From Bacillus sp. FJAT-27264 (GTDB lineage Bacteria; Bacillota; Bacilli; Paenibacillales; Paenibacillaceae), in contig NZ_MAQW01000032.1 of the NCBI RefSeq assembly GCF_001682855.1, positions 1 to 64,000 on the forward strand: a DNA stretch of 64,000 bases, written 5' to 3'. Every line of letters starts with the position of its first letter. Position 1 is the first letter of the stretch. The notes below the pieces were generated by a model that was not told where the DNA came from, searched no databases, and saw only the letters and a program-made list of their open reading frames with translations. The position numbers and the translations under genes were made by a program. Positions 33,703 to 42,099 of the stretch are shown in pieces.

Positions 33703-34656
33703 ATGATGAGACGGAGCATAATATGGGTCGCAGTAGCCCTAATAATCGTTGCCATACTTGTAGTGAGCCGGCCGGAAGGCCTGGGGTTCAGGCCGCGCAT
33801 TGACGCTAGTGCGTCTGTGCTGCTGGATATGGATAGCGATAGCATATGGATGGAATCGAACGGCGATAAGGCGATGCCGACAGCGAGCGTGACGAAGCTG
33901 ATGACAGAGATGATCGTGCTGGACCGCATTTCCACGGGAGCCATCCACTGGGCCGACAGAATAACGGTTAGCCCCTATGCAGGCTCTCTGGGAGGCGCAA
34001 CTTTATCCCTGAAACGAGGGGAGACCTACACCGTTAGAGAGCTGTTCGAAGGGATCACCGTATATTCTGCAAATGATGCCGCCGTGGCCTTGGCTGAATA
34101 TACGGCTGGTTCTGAGAATGCGTTTGTGCAGCTGATGAATGAGAAAGCCCGCAGTCTGGGGCTGTCGTCAGGCACGATCTTCACCAATGCCTCCGGGCTG
34201 GCATCTAGTGAGCTGGGACCGAGCCGTCCGCCGGGATATATTAGCGGGGAGACCCTGATGACAGCCAAGGACACGGCAAGGCTGGCATCAGCCCTGATCC
34301 GCAGCCATCCCGAGGTGCTGAACGCCAGCAGCCGGACACAGATGCAGCTAAAGGCCAAGGGGCTGTATGCCAGCAACACGAACCTGATGCTGCCCGCCAT
34401 GGGCGGAGCGTTTGCCTATGCCGGAACAGATGGCTTGAAGACCGGATATGATATCCGATCGGGCTATTGCATCGCAGGAACGGCTCAGCGGGACGGGCAC
34501 CGGCTGATTGCCGTTGTGCTGGGTGCGGAGACCAGCCAGAGCCGTTTTGAGGCCGCAACCAAGCTATTTAACCATGGATTCTACAGAAGTTTGCCGACTG
34601 GGGAGAGAGTGAAGCATATCCTGAATGCGACCTTTTCCTTATTGAGCTGGAGGTAA
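33703..34656 (+). CDS. D-alanyl-D-alanine carboxypeptidase, DacF-type
   Basis: A 317-residue low-molecular-mass penicillin-binding protein. A hydrophobic N-terminal signal or anchor (about residues 5-21) precedes a peptidase S11 domain with the three active-site motifs: SVTK (catalytic Ser about 62), SAN (about 123-125) and KTG (about 247-249). It removes the terminal D-Ala from peptidoglycan stem peptides. Unlike B. subtilis DacF or DacA it lacks the long C-terminal beta domain and ends soon after the catalytic fold. Start: ATG 33703 is 9 nt after GGAGG; ATG 33694 and 33706 are in frame. DacF homologues are forespore proteins; the regulation here is unknown. Confidence 0.88.
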   Translation: MMRRSIIWVAVALIIVAILVVSRPEGLGFRPRIDASASVLLDMDSDSIWMESNGDKAMPTASVTKLMTEMIVLDRISTGAIHWADRITVSPYAGSLGGATLSLKRGETYTVRELFEGITVYSANDAAVALAEYTAGSENAFVQLMNEKARSLGLSSGTIFTNASGLASSELGPSRPPGYISGETLMTAKDTARLASALIRSHPEVLNASSRTQMQLKAKGLYASNTNLMLPAMGGAFAYAGTDGLKTGYDIRSGYCIAGTAQRDGHRLIAVVLGAETSQSRFEAATKLFNHGFYRSLPTGERVKHILNATFSLLSWR

Positions 34657-34696
34657 AGCATCATGCCGATTTACATCATCGGTATGGTGCTTTACC
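34653..34696 (+). terminator. Long hairpin at the end of the carboxypeptidase gene
   Basis: An 18-bp stem with two mismatches (GTAAAGCATCATGCCGAT against ATCGGTATGGTGCTTTAC), overlapping the stop codon. No T-run follows directly, so it may be a 3'-stabilising structure instead of a terminator. Confidence 0.45.
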
Positions 34697-35015
34697 ATTA
34701 ATACTGTCGTTTTTTGTTGTTTCTTTTTGAGCGCATAGTGATTACAATAGAAATATTGTTCTACAGGCAGATTCAAAGGAGTGCAGTTTTATATTTCCGG
34801 CCAAGCCTGAAGTCAAATGAAATTTCCAAATGTTTATTTAATAATTGGTATGACCCTATTTCCGGAAAGGGGGAACAATAAGGCAACAGAATAGGGACAA
34901 CTATCATTACAGCCGGAGAAGTCCTATCATGGGCGCCTGCGTTAAGAGCGAAGGTGACCATTGCCAATAGATTGTTATCCGTTATCTTTCATTCCACAAT
35001 AAAGAAGGTCAAATA
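34697..35015. other. Intergenic region before the LCP gene
   Basis: About 320 bp with no gene, RNA or motif that I can name. It presumably holds the promoter of the LCP gene. Confidence 0.4.
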
Positions 35016-36041
35016 ATGAAAAAATTGAAAAAGCGATATATCGCCTTAATTGTGCTTGTGATTCTCGTGACGGGAGGATTCCTGTTCCGTAAACCTTTGA
35101 TGGTGGTTGCGTTTGATCTGTTCCTCTCCGACCAAGTGGAGAAGAAGCTGGGGGAGAAGTCGTATCAGCCTTTGGTGAATGACGATAAGCCTAAGCCGGA
35201 GCCCATTGTGTATAAAAATGATCCGTTTTCCCTCATGCTGCTGGGAACAGACCAGCGCGGCAATGAGACCGCAAGGTCGGATAGCATGATCTACGCTGTA
35301 GTTCGCCCGGAGGATTACAAGATCCTGCTGGTGTCGATTCCGCGTGACACGTATACGGAGATCATCGGCCATAACGGTAATAAGAAAGACAAGATCAATC
35401 ATGCCTTTGCTTTTGGTGGCCAACAAATGGCCAAGGATACGCTGGAGGCCCTGCTAGGAAATAATATTCAATATTATGCCACTATTAATTTCCAGGGGTT
35501 GAAGGATGCTGTTGATGCCATCGGCGGGGTACCGCTGCCCATCAAGAAAGATATTGTCAACAAGGGCAAGGATCATGAGAAATTCACGATCAAGGGTGGC
35601 AAATCGAATTACAACGGTGAAGAGGCGTTGAACTATACCCGCTATCGGGAAGATAGTGATTTTAACCGGACCAAACGTCAGCAAGTGTTCATCGATGTAG
35701 TAGCGAATAAGATGCTGTCGCTCAGCCAGATCGGCAACATTCCGGAGCTGCTCGATATTATGGGTGACAACTTCAAGACCGATATCCAGCCTTCTTTGAT
35801 TCTTGATTTGGCTAAGAAGTTCATGAGTGGCAAGGAGATGGATATCTCCAGCTTCACCGTCATGGGTGAGAGCAAGAGAATAGACGGTATTTCTTATGAC
35901 ATTGTAGACCAAAAGGATTTGAATGAAGCTAAGCTGATGATCGATAACTGGATCAATGCGGGTACGCCAGCAGATCAGCTGATTCAGCCGGGCAAGGCAC
36001 TAAACGCGCTCGAGCCGAAGTCTACACCGGCAGCAGAATAA
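35016..36041 (+). CDS. LytR-CpsA-Psr (LCP) family cell-wall polymer ligase
   Basis: A 341-residue membrane-anchored enzyme of the family that transfers teichoic acid or other glycopolymers from lipid carrier to peptidoglycan. One N-terminal membrane segment (YIALIVLVILVTGGFLF), then the catalytic LCP domain: LLGTDQRG, RSDSMIYAVV, VSIPRDTYTEI, KINHAFAFGG and the Arg-rich NYTRYREDSDFNRTKRQQ. GAAGGTC precedes the ATG. Followed by a terminator; no polymer-synthesis genes adjoin, so the substrate cannot be guessed from context. Confidence 0.92.
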   Translation: MKKLKKRYIALIVLVILVTGGFLFRKPLMVVAFDLFLSDQVEKKLGEKSYQPLVNDDKPKPEPIVYKNDPFSLMLLGTDQRGNETARSDSMIYAVVRPEDYKILLVSIPRDTYTEIIGHNGNKKDKINHAFAFGGQQMAKDTLEALLGNNIQYYATINFQGLKDAVDAIGGVPLPIKKDIVNKGKDHEKFTIKGGKSNYNGEEALNYTRYREDSDFNRTKRQQVFIDVVANKMLSLSQIGNIPELLDIMGDNFKTDIQPSLILDLAKKFMSGKEMDISSFTVMGESKRIDGISYDIVDQKDLNEAKLMIDNWINAGTPADQLIQPGKALNALEPKSTPAAE

Positions 36042-36073
36042 ATTCTAATACATTCATACCATATGTTGAAAAA

Positions 36074-36110
36074 AGCAGCAGCCATTCATAATGTTAGTGG
36101 CTGCTGTTTG
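36074..36110 (+). terminator. Terminator of the LCP gene
   Basis: GCAGCAGCCA pairs with TGGCTGCTGT around a 13-nt loop; T residues follow. Confidence 0.7.
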
Positions 36111-36233
36111 CTGTCTTCATGGTATAATGAGCTGGAACTATTCATGTGTTTCCGCGTATAATTACGGTGGCCCTATGACAAGGGGAAGGTTATGCACGTT
36201 ATTCCTTCGGAAATCTTTGAGGAGGATCAAGAC

Positions 36234-36659
36234 ATGAACATTGCATTTTTTCTGCTCCCGAAGCAGGAGGTGGCTTGCGTTACGCTGGACTCGACACTGC
36301 GGCAGACGCTGGAGAGGATGGAGCATCACCGTTACACAGCCATCCCGATACTGAACAGGAACGGAGAATACGCTGGAACGGTCACAGAGGGTGATCTGCT
36401 CTGGTATCTTAAGGATTCGGAAGGCAAGGTTACTTTCGAGAATGCCTCCAAATATCAGCTTAAGGATGTACCGCTCAGAATGAACAACAAGCCTGTATCC
36501 ATTGAAGCGGATATGGAGGATCTGATCAACTTGGCCAAGGTCCAGAATTTTGTGCCAGTCGTCGATGATATGAACCGGTTCATTGGCATTGTCCGTCGCA
36601 GTCAGATCATAGAATACTGTGAGAAGTTCGTCTCGCGGCAGTCACAGGAATCGTTATAA
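36234..36659 (+). CDS. CBS-pair protein, DarB/CbpB-like
   Basis: A 141-residue protein made of two CBS motifs only (first around HHRYTAIPILNRNGEYAGTV, second around FVPVVDDMNRFIGIVRR). Size and order match B. subtilis DarB (YkuL), which binds cyclic di-AMP and, when free, stimulates the Rel stringent-response enzyme. Ligand here is inferred. ATG 36234 sits behind GAGGAGG; an in-frame ATG at 36192 has weaker support. The cyclic di-AMP phosphodiesterase gene gdpP lies 1.4 kb downstream. A terminator separates it from the next operon. Confidence 0.75.
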   Translation: MNIAFFLLPKQEVACVTLDSTLRQTLERMEHHRYTAIPILNRNGEYAGTVTEGDLLWYLKDSEGKVTFENASKYQLKDVPLRMNNKPVSIEADMEDLINLAKVQNFVPVVDDMNRFIGIVRRSQIIEYCEKFVSRQSQESL

Positions 36660-36693
36660 CTAGCTTATCTTAGTCATCCTAGAGAGCGAAACC

Positions 36694-36736
36694 AAGGCCT
36701 GTATTTCCGGCACCAGCGGAATGCGGGCCTTTTTTG
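36694..36736 (+). terminator. Terminator of the CBS-pair gene
   Basis: AAGGCCTG-ATT-CCG pairs with CGG-AAT-CGGGCCTT, followed by TTTTT. Confidence 0.8.
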
Positions 36737-36785
36737 AAAGCGACACTGCCGCCGGTGGGTTTGTGTGACCGTAATTTTTTTATGC

Positions 36786-36791
36786 TATAAT
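36786..36791 (+). promoter_or_regulatory. -10 element before the MazG-like gene
   Basis: Perfect TATAAT 35 bp before the start codon; TTGTGT at 36761-36766 may be the -35 (19-bp spacing). Confidence 0.5.
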
Positions 36792-36825
36792 GGAGAATAA
36801 AGCTTTTAGCCGGAGGTAGAGAGAC

Positions 36826-37137
36826 GTGCCCAATGTGCCGAAGGATTTGGATGTAGCCAAACGCGCCAAGGTGATTGAATGGCTGAAAACCGAAGTAATT
36901 GATCAAGTCTCGCGGTTATTTAAAGCCTTATGGGAGGGCAGTACGACCCGTGTAGGTGACAGCTTGGCAAGCTTGCTTATGAGTTCTTATATTCTGGGGC
37001 GCAGACTCGGCATTTCTTATCGTGAAATGGATGATCTGCTGCTGGAGAAGCTGAGAAAGCACCGCCAGGAAGGCCATCAGCTAGAAGAATGGTACCAGGA
37101 TATATCCGCATTAGAAGACCATATGCGTAAGAGGTGA
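36826..37137 (+). CDS. MazG-like family protein
   Basis: A 103-residue all-helical protein. LDVAKRAKVIEWLKTEVIDQVSRLF and the later SLLMSSYILGRRLGISYREMDDLLLEKL give the four-helix MazG-like pattern found before yybS-gdpP in Paenibacillaceae. The EExxE metal motif of true MazG pyrophosphatases is not evident, so catalytic activity is doubtful. It starts with GTG 36826 behind CGGAGGT. It appears to begin the mazG-like-yybS-gdpP-rplI-dnaB run, with a 6-bp gap to yybS. Confidence 0.7.
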   Translation: MPNVPKDLDVAKRAKVIEWLKTEVIDQVSRLFKALWEGSTTRVGDSLASLLMSSYILGRRLGISYREMDDLLLEKLRKHRQEGHQLEEWYQDISALEDHMRKR

Positions 37138-37143
37138 ATACTT

Positions 37144-38061
37144 TTGAAATTTCGTTGGACATCGGTAGCTTGGAGTATTGCATATTTGCTCTTGCTGCTA
37201 TCTCTATCGACCCCGCTGCTAATTATCACCACATTATTTATGATTGTTCCGGCTGTAGTGTTGTTCACGAGCCTTAGTACCAAGCAGTTTATTCTGCATG
37301 TAGTGCCGGTGCTGCTGATTATTGCTTTAATTACCCCGGTGTACTTATTGATTGCGCTTTATTTCTTGATCCCGGCCCTGGTTATGGGCAGATGGTACAA
37401 AAGGCGTGCTTCGGCAATGTCCACCTTGCTGGCAGGAACGATTACCATTCTTGGTGAGTTCATGCTTATGCTGTTGCTGGGAACTGCGCTGTTCCATTTT
37501 GACCTGACTGGTTATGTGAATGATGTGCTGGAAATGGTGACTTCACCGATGTCGCAGCTCGGCACAACCAATCCGCTACTGAGCGATCTGAGCTTCACAT
37601 CTGAGGATGTACGAATGATCAGTCACATGACGATTCAGATGATTCCGATGACGCTTATTGTCAGCTCATTCATGATTGCTGTTATTACTCACTCTATCGT
37701 CCGTCCGATCCTGAACAGTATGGATTTTGCGGTTCCGAAGCTCAAGCCTGCGCGGGAATGGAGACTGCCGAGATCTTTTATCTGGTACTACCTGATTGGA
37801 ATTGTGATTCAACTGATTTTCTCAGGTTCAAAAAGCAACTATATGCTCATGATCGCGGCCAATCTGCTGCCACTCTTGCGAATCGGCTTTATGATTCAGG
37901 CCATAGGCTTCTTCTTCTTTTTGGCGCATGAACGGAAATGGAATAAAGTGATGCCGATTTTGCTTGCGGTTCCTGTTATCCTGCTTCCGCCGCTGCGGAT
38001 CATCGGGATTATTGATCTGGTGTTCCCGCTGCGCGAGCTTGTGACGAAATCGAAACGATAG
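37144..38061 (+). CDS. yybS: YybS family (DUF2232) membrane protein
   Basis: A 305-residue integral membrane protein with about eight hydrophobic segments, of the YybS/DUF2232 family that always lies next to gdpP. Function unknown. It starts with TTG at 37144, with AGAGGTGA upstream. Twelve bp separate it from gdpP. Confidence 0.88.
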   Translation: MKFRWTSVAWSIAYLLLLLSLSTPLLIITTLFMIVPAVVLFTSLSTKQFILHVVPVLLIIALITPVYLLIALYFLIPALVMGRWYKRRASAMSTLLAGTITILGEFMLMLLLGTALFHFDLTGYVNDVLEMVTSPMSQLGTTNPLLSDLSFTSEDVRMISHMTIQMIPMTLIVSSFMIAVITHSIVRPILNSMDFAVPKLKPAREWRLPRSFIWYYLIGIVIQLIFSGSKSNYMLMIAANLLPLLRIGFMIQAIGFFFFLAHERKWNKVMPILLAVPVILLPPLRIIGIIDLVFPLRELVTKSKR

Positions 38062-38072
38062 GGTGAGAGGTC

Positions 38073-40079
38073 ATGCCTAAATTTCTGCAACGACGCTGGC
38101 ACGGCTATCATACCGTCTGGGCGTTCATGCTGCTGCTGGTACTTATCATAGTCGTGAGCATCTATAATTGGGCCCTGGGTATCGTCAGCCTGTTTCTGGC
38201 GGGGACCTTGTGCTTCACGATGCTGAAGGCGGAGATCTCCTTCCGCCGGAATCTGGTGGAGTATATCAATGGGCTGTCGTTTCGCATCAAGCGAATTGAA
38301 GGTGAAGCGGTCAGCATGCTGCCGCTCGGGATTATCCTCTACAGCGAGGACCGTACGGTAGAATGGCATAACCGGAATGCGGGCGACATTTTTGCCCGCA
38401 AGTCGCTGGTCGGTGAGGCAATTCAGGAACTCCTTCCTGATCTGATGCCTTCCCTTGCCGGAAGCGCACAGGGAAAGCGTGAAGCTGCCAAAGACGGGGC
38501 GGTAAAAGACCACCGTGTAGAGATTACTGTGGATGAGCGGTATTACCAGGTGGTGATTATCCCAAGTGAACGTCTGCTCTACCTGTATGAGATTACAGAG
38601 CTTGTTGTTCTACGTGAGCGTTATGAGGGTGAGAAACTTGCCCTTGGTATAGTCATGATGGACAATCTGGATGAGTCGGCGCAGGGGATGGATGACCAGC
38701 AGCGGACCTCGCTGATTGCCAAGGTGACGAGCGAGATTACCGAATGGAGCAAGGAGTATGAGGTATACCTGCGGAGGCTTTCGTCAGAGCGGTACCTTAT
38801 GCTGCTCAACCACCGCAGCCTGCAGGCACTGGAGGAGAGCAGGTTCGTCATTCTCGACGAAGTGCGGGAGATGACTGCTGATCTGAAGGTGCCGATGACG
38901 CTGAGCATCGGGCTGGCCTTCGGGGCTGACTCTGCCAGCGAGCTTGGGGCGCTGGCCCAGTCCAGCCTGGATATGGCGCTGGGGCGGGGCGGCGATCAGG
39001 CGGCCGTCAAGTCCGGACAGCGGCTATCCTTCTACGGCGGCAAGAGCAACGCCGCAGAGAAGCGGACGCGGGTGCGTGCGCGGGTCATCGCCCACGCACT
39101 GCGCGATCTGATGCAAGAGAGCGACCGGGTGCTGATTATGGGGCACCGGACGCCAGACATCGATGCCGTCGGGGCATCGATTGGGCTGCTCAAGGCGGCG
39201 CAGATGTACAATGTGGAGGCCAACATTGTGCTGGAAGGGCCCAACCCGTCCATCACACGGATGCTGGAACAGATCCGTAAGGACGAGGAGCTGCATAAGT
39301 CTTTCATCTCCACTGAGCAGGCTATGCAGGTCATGACCGAGCATACGCTGCTGATTGTGGTCGATACCCATAAGGCATCGATGACGATGGAACCGCGGCT
39401 TGTACAGCATGCCAGCCGTATTGTGGTTGTCGATCATCACAGGCGGGGCGAGGAATTCATCAACGAAGCTGTGCTCGTGTATCTAGAGCCTTATGCTTCC
39501 TCTACCTGTGAGCTTGTCACGGAGTTGTTGCAGTACATCCATGACAAGGTTCAGCTAAGCCCGCTGGAAGCGACAATGCTGCTGGCGGGAATCACAGTGG
39601 ACACGAAGCATTTTGCGCTTCATACAGGATCGCGAACCTTCGAAGCCGCAGGGTTTCTGCGCCGGATCGGCGCGGATACGATCCTCATTCAACGGATGCT
39701 GAAAGAGGATCTGGAAGAATACATCTCCAAGGCGGAGATTATCAAGCACGCACGCATGGTCTATGACCATATCGCCCTGGTAGTGACTCAGCCGGGGATG
39801 AAGATTCCGCAGCTTCTAATTGCGCAGACGGCGGATACGCTGCTGGGCATGACGAATGTGGTGGCATCCTTCGTCATCAGTGAGCGGCCTGACGGTCTGA
39901 TCGGCATCAGCGCCCGTTCACTTGGGCGTATGAATGTTCAGGTCGTCATGGAGAAGCTGGGTGGTGGCGGACATTTATCCAATGCTGCAGTTCAGCTTGA
40001 GGCAACTTGCAAGGAAGCAGAGGCCAGACTGCTTAAGGTGCTGGCAGAAATTGAAGCGAAAGAGGGTCTGTTCGAATGA
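38073..40079 (+). CDS. gdpP: Cyclic di-AMP phosphodiesterase GdpP (YybT)
   Basis: A 668-residue membrane enzyme that splits cyclic di-AMP to pApA. Two N-terminal membrane segments (about residues 13-50), a degenerate PAS domain (LPLGIILYSEDRTVEWHN), a degenerate GGDEF domain (about 180-320, no GGDEF motif visible), then DHH (GHRTPDIDAVGASIG, VVVDTHKA, VVVDHHRRGE) and DHHA1 with GGGGHLSNAA. All metal-binding motifs look intact. GdpP loss raises cyclic di-AMP and beta-lactam tolerance in other Firmicutes. The stop overlaps the ATG of rplI (ATGA). Confidence 0.95.
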   Translation: MPKFLQRRWHGYHTVWAFMLLLVLIIVVSIYNWALGIVSLFLAGTLCFTMLKAEISFRRNLVEYINGLSFRIKRIEGEAVSMLPLGIILYSEDRTVEWHNRNAGDIFARKSLVGEAIQELLPDLMPSLAGSAQGKREAAKDGAVKDHRVEITVDERYYQVVIIPSERLLYLYEITELVVLRERYEGEKLALGIVMMDNLDESAQGMDDQQRTSLIAKVTSEITEWSKEYEVYLRRLSSERYLMLLNHRSLQALEESRFVILDEVREMTADLKVPMTLSIGLAFGADSASELGALAQSSLDMALGRGGDQAAVKSGQRLSFYGGKSNAAEKRTRVRARVIAHALRDLMQESDRVLIMGHRTPDIDAVGASIGLLKAAQMYNVEANIVLEGPNPSITRMLEQIRKDEELHKSFISTEQAMQVMTEHTLLIVVDTHKASMTMEPRLVQHASRIVVVDHHRRGEEFINEAVLVYLEPYASSTCELVTELLQYIHDKVQLSPLEATMLLAGITVDTKHFALHTGSRTFEAAGFLRRIGADTILIQRMLKEDLEEYISKAEIIKHARMVYDHIALVVTQPGMKIPQLLIAQTADTLLGMTNVVASFVISERPDGLIGISARSLGRMNVQVVMEKLGGGGHLSNAAVQLEATCKEAEARLLKVLAEIEAKEGLFE

Positions 40080-40522
40080 AGGTCATTTTCTTAAAAGATG
40101 TTAAGGGACAAGGTAAAAAAGGTCAGGTCAAAGAAGTATCTGAAGGCTATGCTACTAACTTCCTACTGCCACGTGGTCTGGTTCGCCCGGCTACAGATGG
40201 CAATGTGAAGGTGCTGGAGAATCAGGCTGCTGCTGAACAACGCCGCAAGGATAACGAGAAGGAAGAAGCACAGAACCTTGGCAAGAAGCTGGACGAGCTG
40301 ACGCTGACAATGAAGGCCAAAGCCGGCGAAGGCGGCCGTTTGTTCGGTGCCATCACCAGCAAGCAGATTGCTGAAGCCTTGGCTTCCGCAAACGGCATCA
40401 CCATTGATAAACGCAAAATTGAGCTGGGTGAGCCTATCCGTCACCTGGGTGTAACCCAGGTAAGTGTGAAGCTGCATACGGAAGTAAAAGCTACGCTTAA
40501 GGTTCAGGTAACGGAGGAATAA
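40076..40522 (+). CDS. rplI: 50S ribosomal protein L9
   Basis: A 148-residue L9 with the two globular domains joined by a long helix; N-terminus MKVIFLKDVKGQGKKGQVKE and GYATNFLLPRGLVRPAT are diagnostic. It overlaps gdpP by 4 bp and precedes dnaB by 1 bp, so translation is coupled through gdpP-rplI-dnaB. Confidence 0.97.
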   Translation: MKVIFLKDVKGQGKKGQVKEVSEGYATNFLLPRGLVRPATDGNVKVLENQAAAEQRRKDNEKEEAQNLGKKLDELTLTMKAKAGEGGRLFGAITSKQIAEALASANGITIDKRKIELGEPIRHLGVTQVSVKLHTEVKATLKVQVTEE

Positions 40523-40523
40523 G

Positions 40524-41885
40524 ATGGGCGGAGATCTCTTTTTCGATCGGATTCCCCCGCAGAATCTGGAGGCGGAGCAGGCTGTCATAGGTGCTGTTCT
40601 ACTCCAGGACGAGGCGTTAATCACCGCAATGGAGCGGGTGAACACCGAAGACTTCTACGATAAACCGCATCAGATGATCTTTGAAGCGATGGTGCAGCTC
40701 GGAGAAGAGAGCCAGCCGATTGACCTAGTTACGCTGACCGCCAAGCTGCAGGATAAGGGCGAGCTTGAGGATATCGGAGGTGTCAGCTACTTGGCTAAGC
40801 TGGCACATGCGGTGCCGACTGCAGCCAACGTGGATTATTATGCGCAGATTATCGAAGAGAAGGCGATGCTGCGGCGGTTGATTCGTACAGCGACGCAAAT
40901 TGTGAGCGAAGGGTACACGGGCGGCGAAAATGTCGGCGATATGCTGAGCGATGCCGAGCGGCGGATTCTGGAAATCTCCAACCGCCGCAGCGGCAGCGGG
41001 TTCGTCGCCATCCGTGATGTCCTGATGGAAGTCTTCGAGCGGGTGGAAGTGCTCCATCAGAACAAGGGCAACACCTCCGGCATTCCTTCCGGGTTCGCCG
41101 ATCTCGACAAGATGACGAATGGCTTCCAGCGGAATGACCTTATTATCGTGGCGGCGCGTCCTTCCGTAGGAAAGACGGCCTTTGCGCTCAACATCGCCCA
41201 GAATGTAGCGGTTCGTGCCAAAGAGACCGTCGCTATCTTCAGTCTGGAGATGGGGGCAGCCCAGCTGGTGCAGCGGATGATTTGTGCCGAGGCCAATTTG
41301 GATGCCAACCTTATGCGTACTGGTGACTTCAAGAGCGATGATGATTGGTCCAAGCTGACGATGGGGATTCAGTCCTTGTCTGAGGCCGAGATATATATTG
41401 ATGATACGGCGGGGATTACCGTCACTGATATTCGTGCCAAATGCCGCCGGTTGAAGAAGGAAAAAGGTCTCGGTATGATCCTAATCGACTATCTACAGCT
41501 GATCCAAGGGCGCGGCAAAGCCGGCGAGAACCGTCAGCAGGAAGTCTCGGAAATCTCCCGGACCCTGAAGATGATTGCCCGTGAGCTGGATGTGCCGGTT
41601 ATCGCACTGTCACAGCTCAGTCGTGGTGTGGAACAGCGCCAGGATAAACGGCCGATGATGAGTGACTTGCGGGAATCCGGTTCTATCGAGCAGGATGCCG
41701 ATATCGTTGCGTTCCTGTATCGTGACGATTATTACAACCAGGAGACCGAGAAGAAGAACATCATCGAGATTATCATCGCCAAGCAGCGTAACGGACCGGT
41801 GGGTACGGTGGAGCTGGTATTCCTTAAGAATTTCAACAAGTTCGTCAACTACGAGAGGGCGCATGCAGAACCATTTGCAGGCTAA
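40524..41885 (+). CDS. dnaB: Replicative DNA helicase DnaB (DnaC in B. subtilis)
   Basis: The 453-residue hexameric replication-fork helicase. N-terminal domain (PPQNLEAEQAVIGAVLLQ), linker helix, and RecA-like C-terminal domain with Walker A ARPSVGKTAFALNIA, Walker B LIDYLQLIQG and LSQLSRGVEQRQDKRPMMSDL. Length is usual and no intein is present. Start at ATG 40524 directly after rplI, with GGAGG at the end of rplI as ribosome site. Confidence 0.96.
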   Translation: MGGDLFFDRIPPQNLEAEQAVIGAVLLQDEALITAMERVNTEDFYDKPHQMIFEAMVQLGEESQPIDLVTLTAKLQDKGELEDIGGVSYLAKLAHAVPTAANVDYYAQIIEEKAMLRRLIRTATQIVSEGYTGGENVGDMLSDAERRILEISNRRSGSGFVAIRDVLMEVFERVEVLHQNKGNTSGIPSGFADLDKMTNGFQRNDLIIVAARPSVGKTAFALNIAQNVAVRAKETVAIFSLEMGAAQLVQRMICAEANLDANLMRTGDFKSDDDWSKLTMGIQSLSEAEIYIDDTAGITVTDIRAKCRRLKKEKGLGMILIDYLQLIQGRGKAGENRQQEVSEISRTLKMIARELDVPVIALSQLSRGVEQRQDKRPMMSDLRESGSIEQDADIVAFLYRDDYYNQETEKKNIIEIIIAKQRNGPVGTVELVFLKNFNKFVNYERAHAEPFAG

Positions 41886-41899
41886 ACCTAATTCTGACA

Positions 41900-41945
41900 A
41901 TATCCGAACGATTGTACATTTCTATGTATAATCGTTCGTTTTTAT
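41900..41945. promoter_or_regulatory. Paired PurR-type operator (PurBoxes) before purA, also able to terminate dnaB
   Basis: CCGAAC (41904-41909) and its inverted copy GTTCGT (41934-41939) fit the CGAA-centred PurBox consensus and the inverted arrangement used by Firmicute PurR; CGAACGATT pairs exactly with AATCGTTCG. A TATAAT at 41927-41932 lies between the boxes, so repression would cover the -10. The same palindrome followed by TTTTTATTT could act as the dnaB terminator. PurR binding is inferred. Confidence 0.6.
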
Positions 41946-42099
41946 TTGACTTTGAAAATGACGGCTGGTACACTGGTTATTGTGCTTTAACGGGAAAAAC
42001 CGCTGAAGCGCCCGCAAGGGCTGCGTACATAAGATCAGTGTGCAGGGCCCATATTATGAAAAATAATGGTGCTGTGCGAGCACCTACGGAGGAATGAAC

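Noticed and set aside
34773..34967. A 64-codon minus-strand frame before the LCP gene
   Set aside because: No ribosome site, no family resemblance; spans presumed promoter DNA.
41912..42097. A 61-codon plus-strand frame between dnaB and purA
   Set aside because: It starts inside the operator palindrome, has no ribosome site and runs into the purA start.
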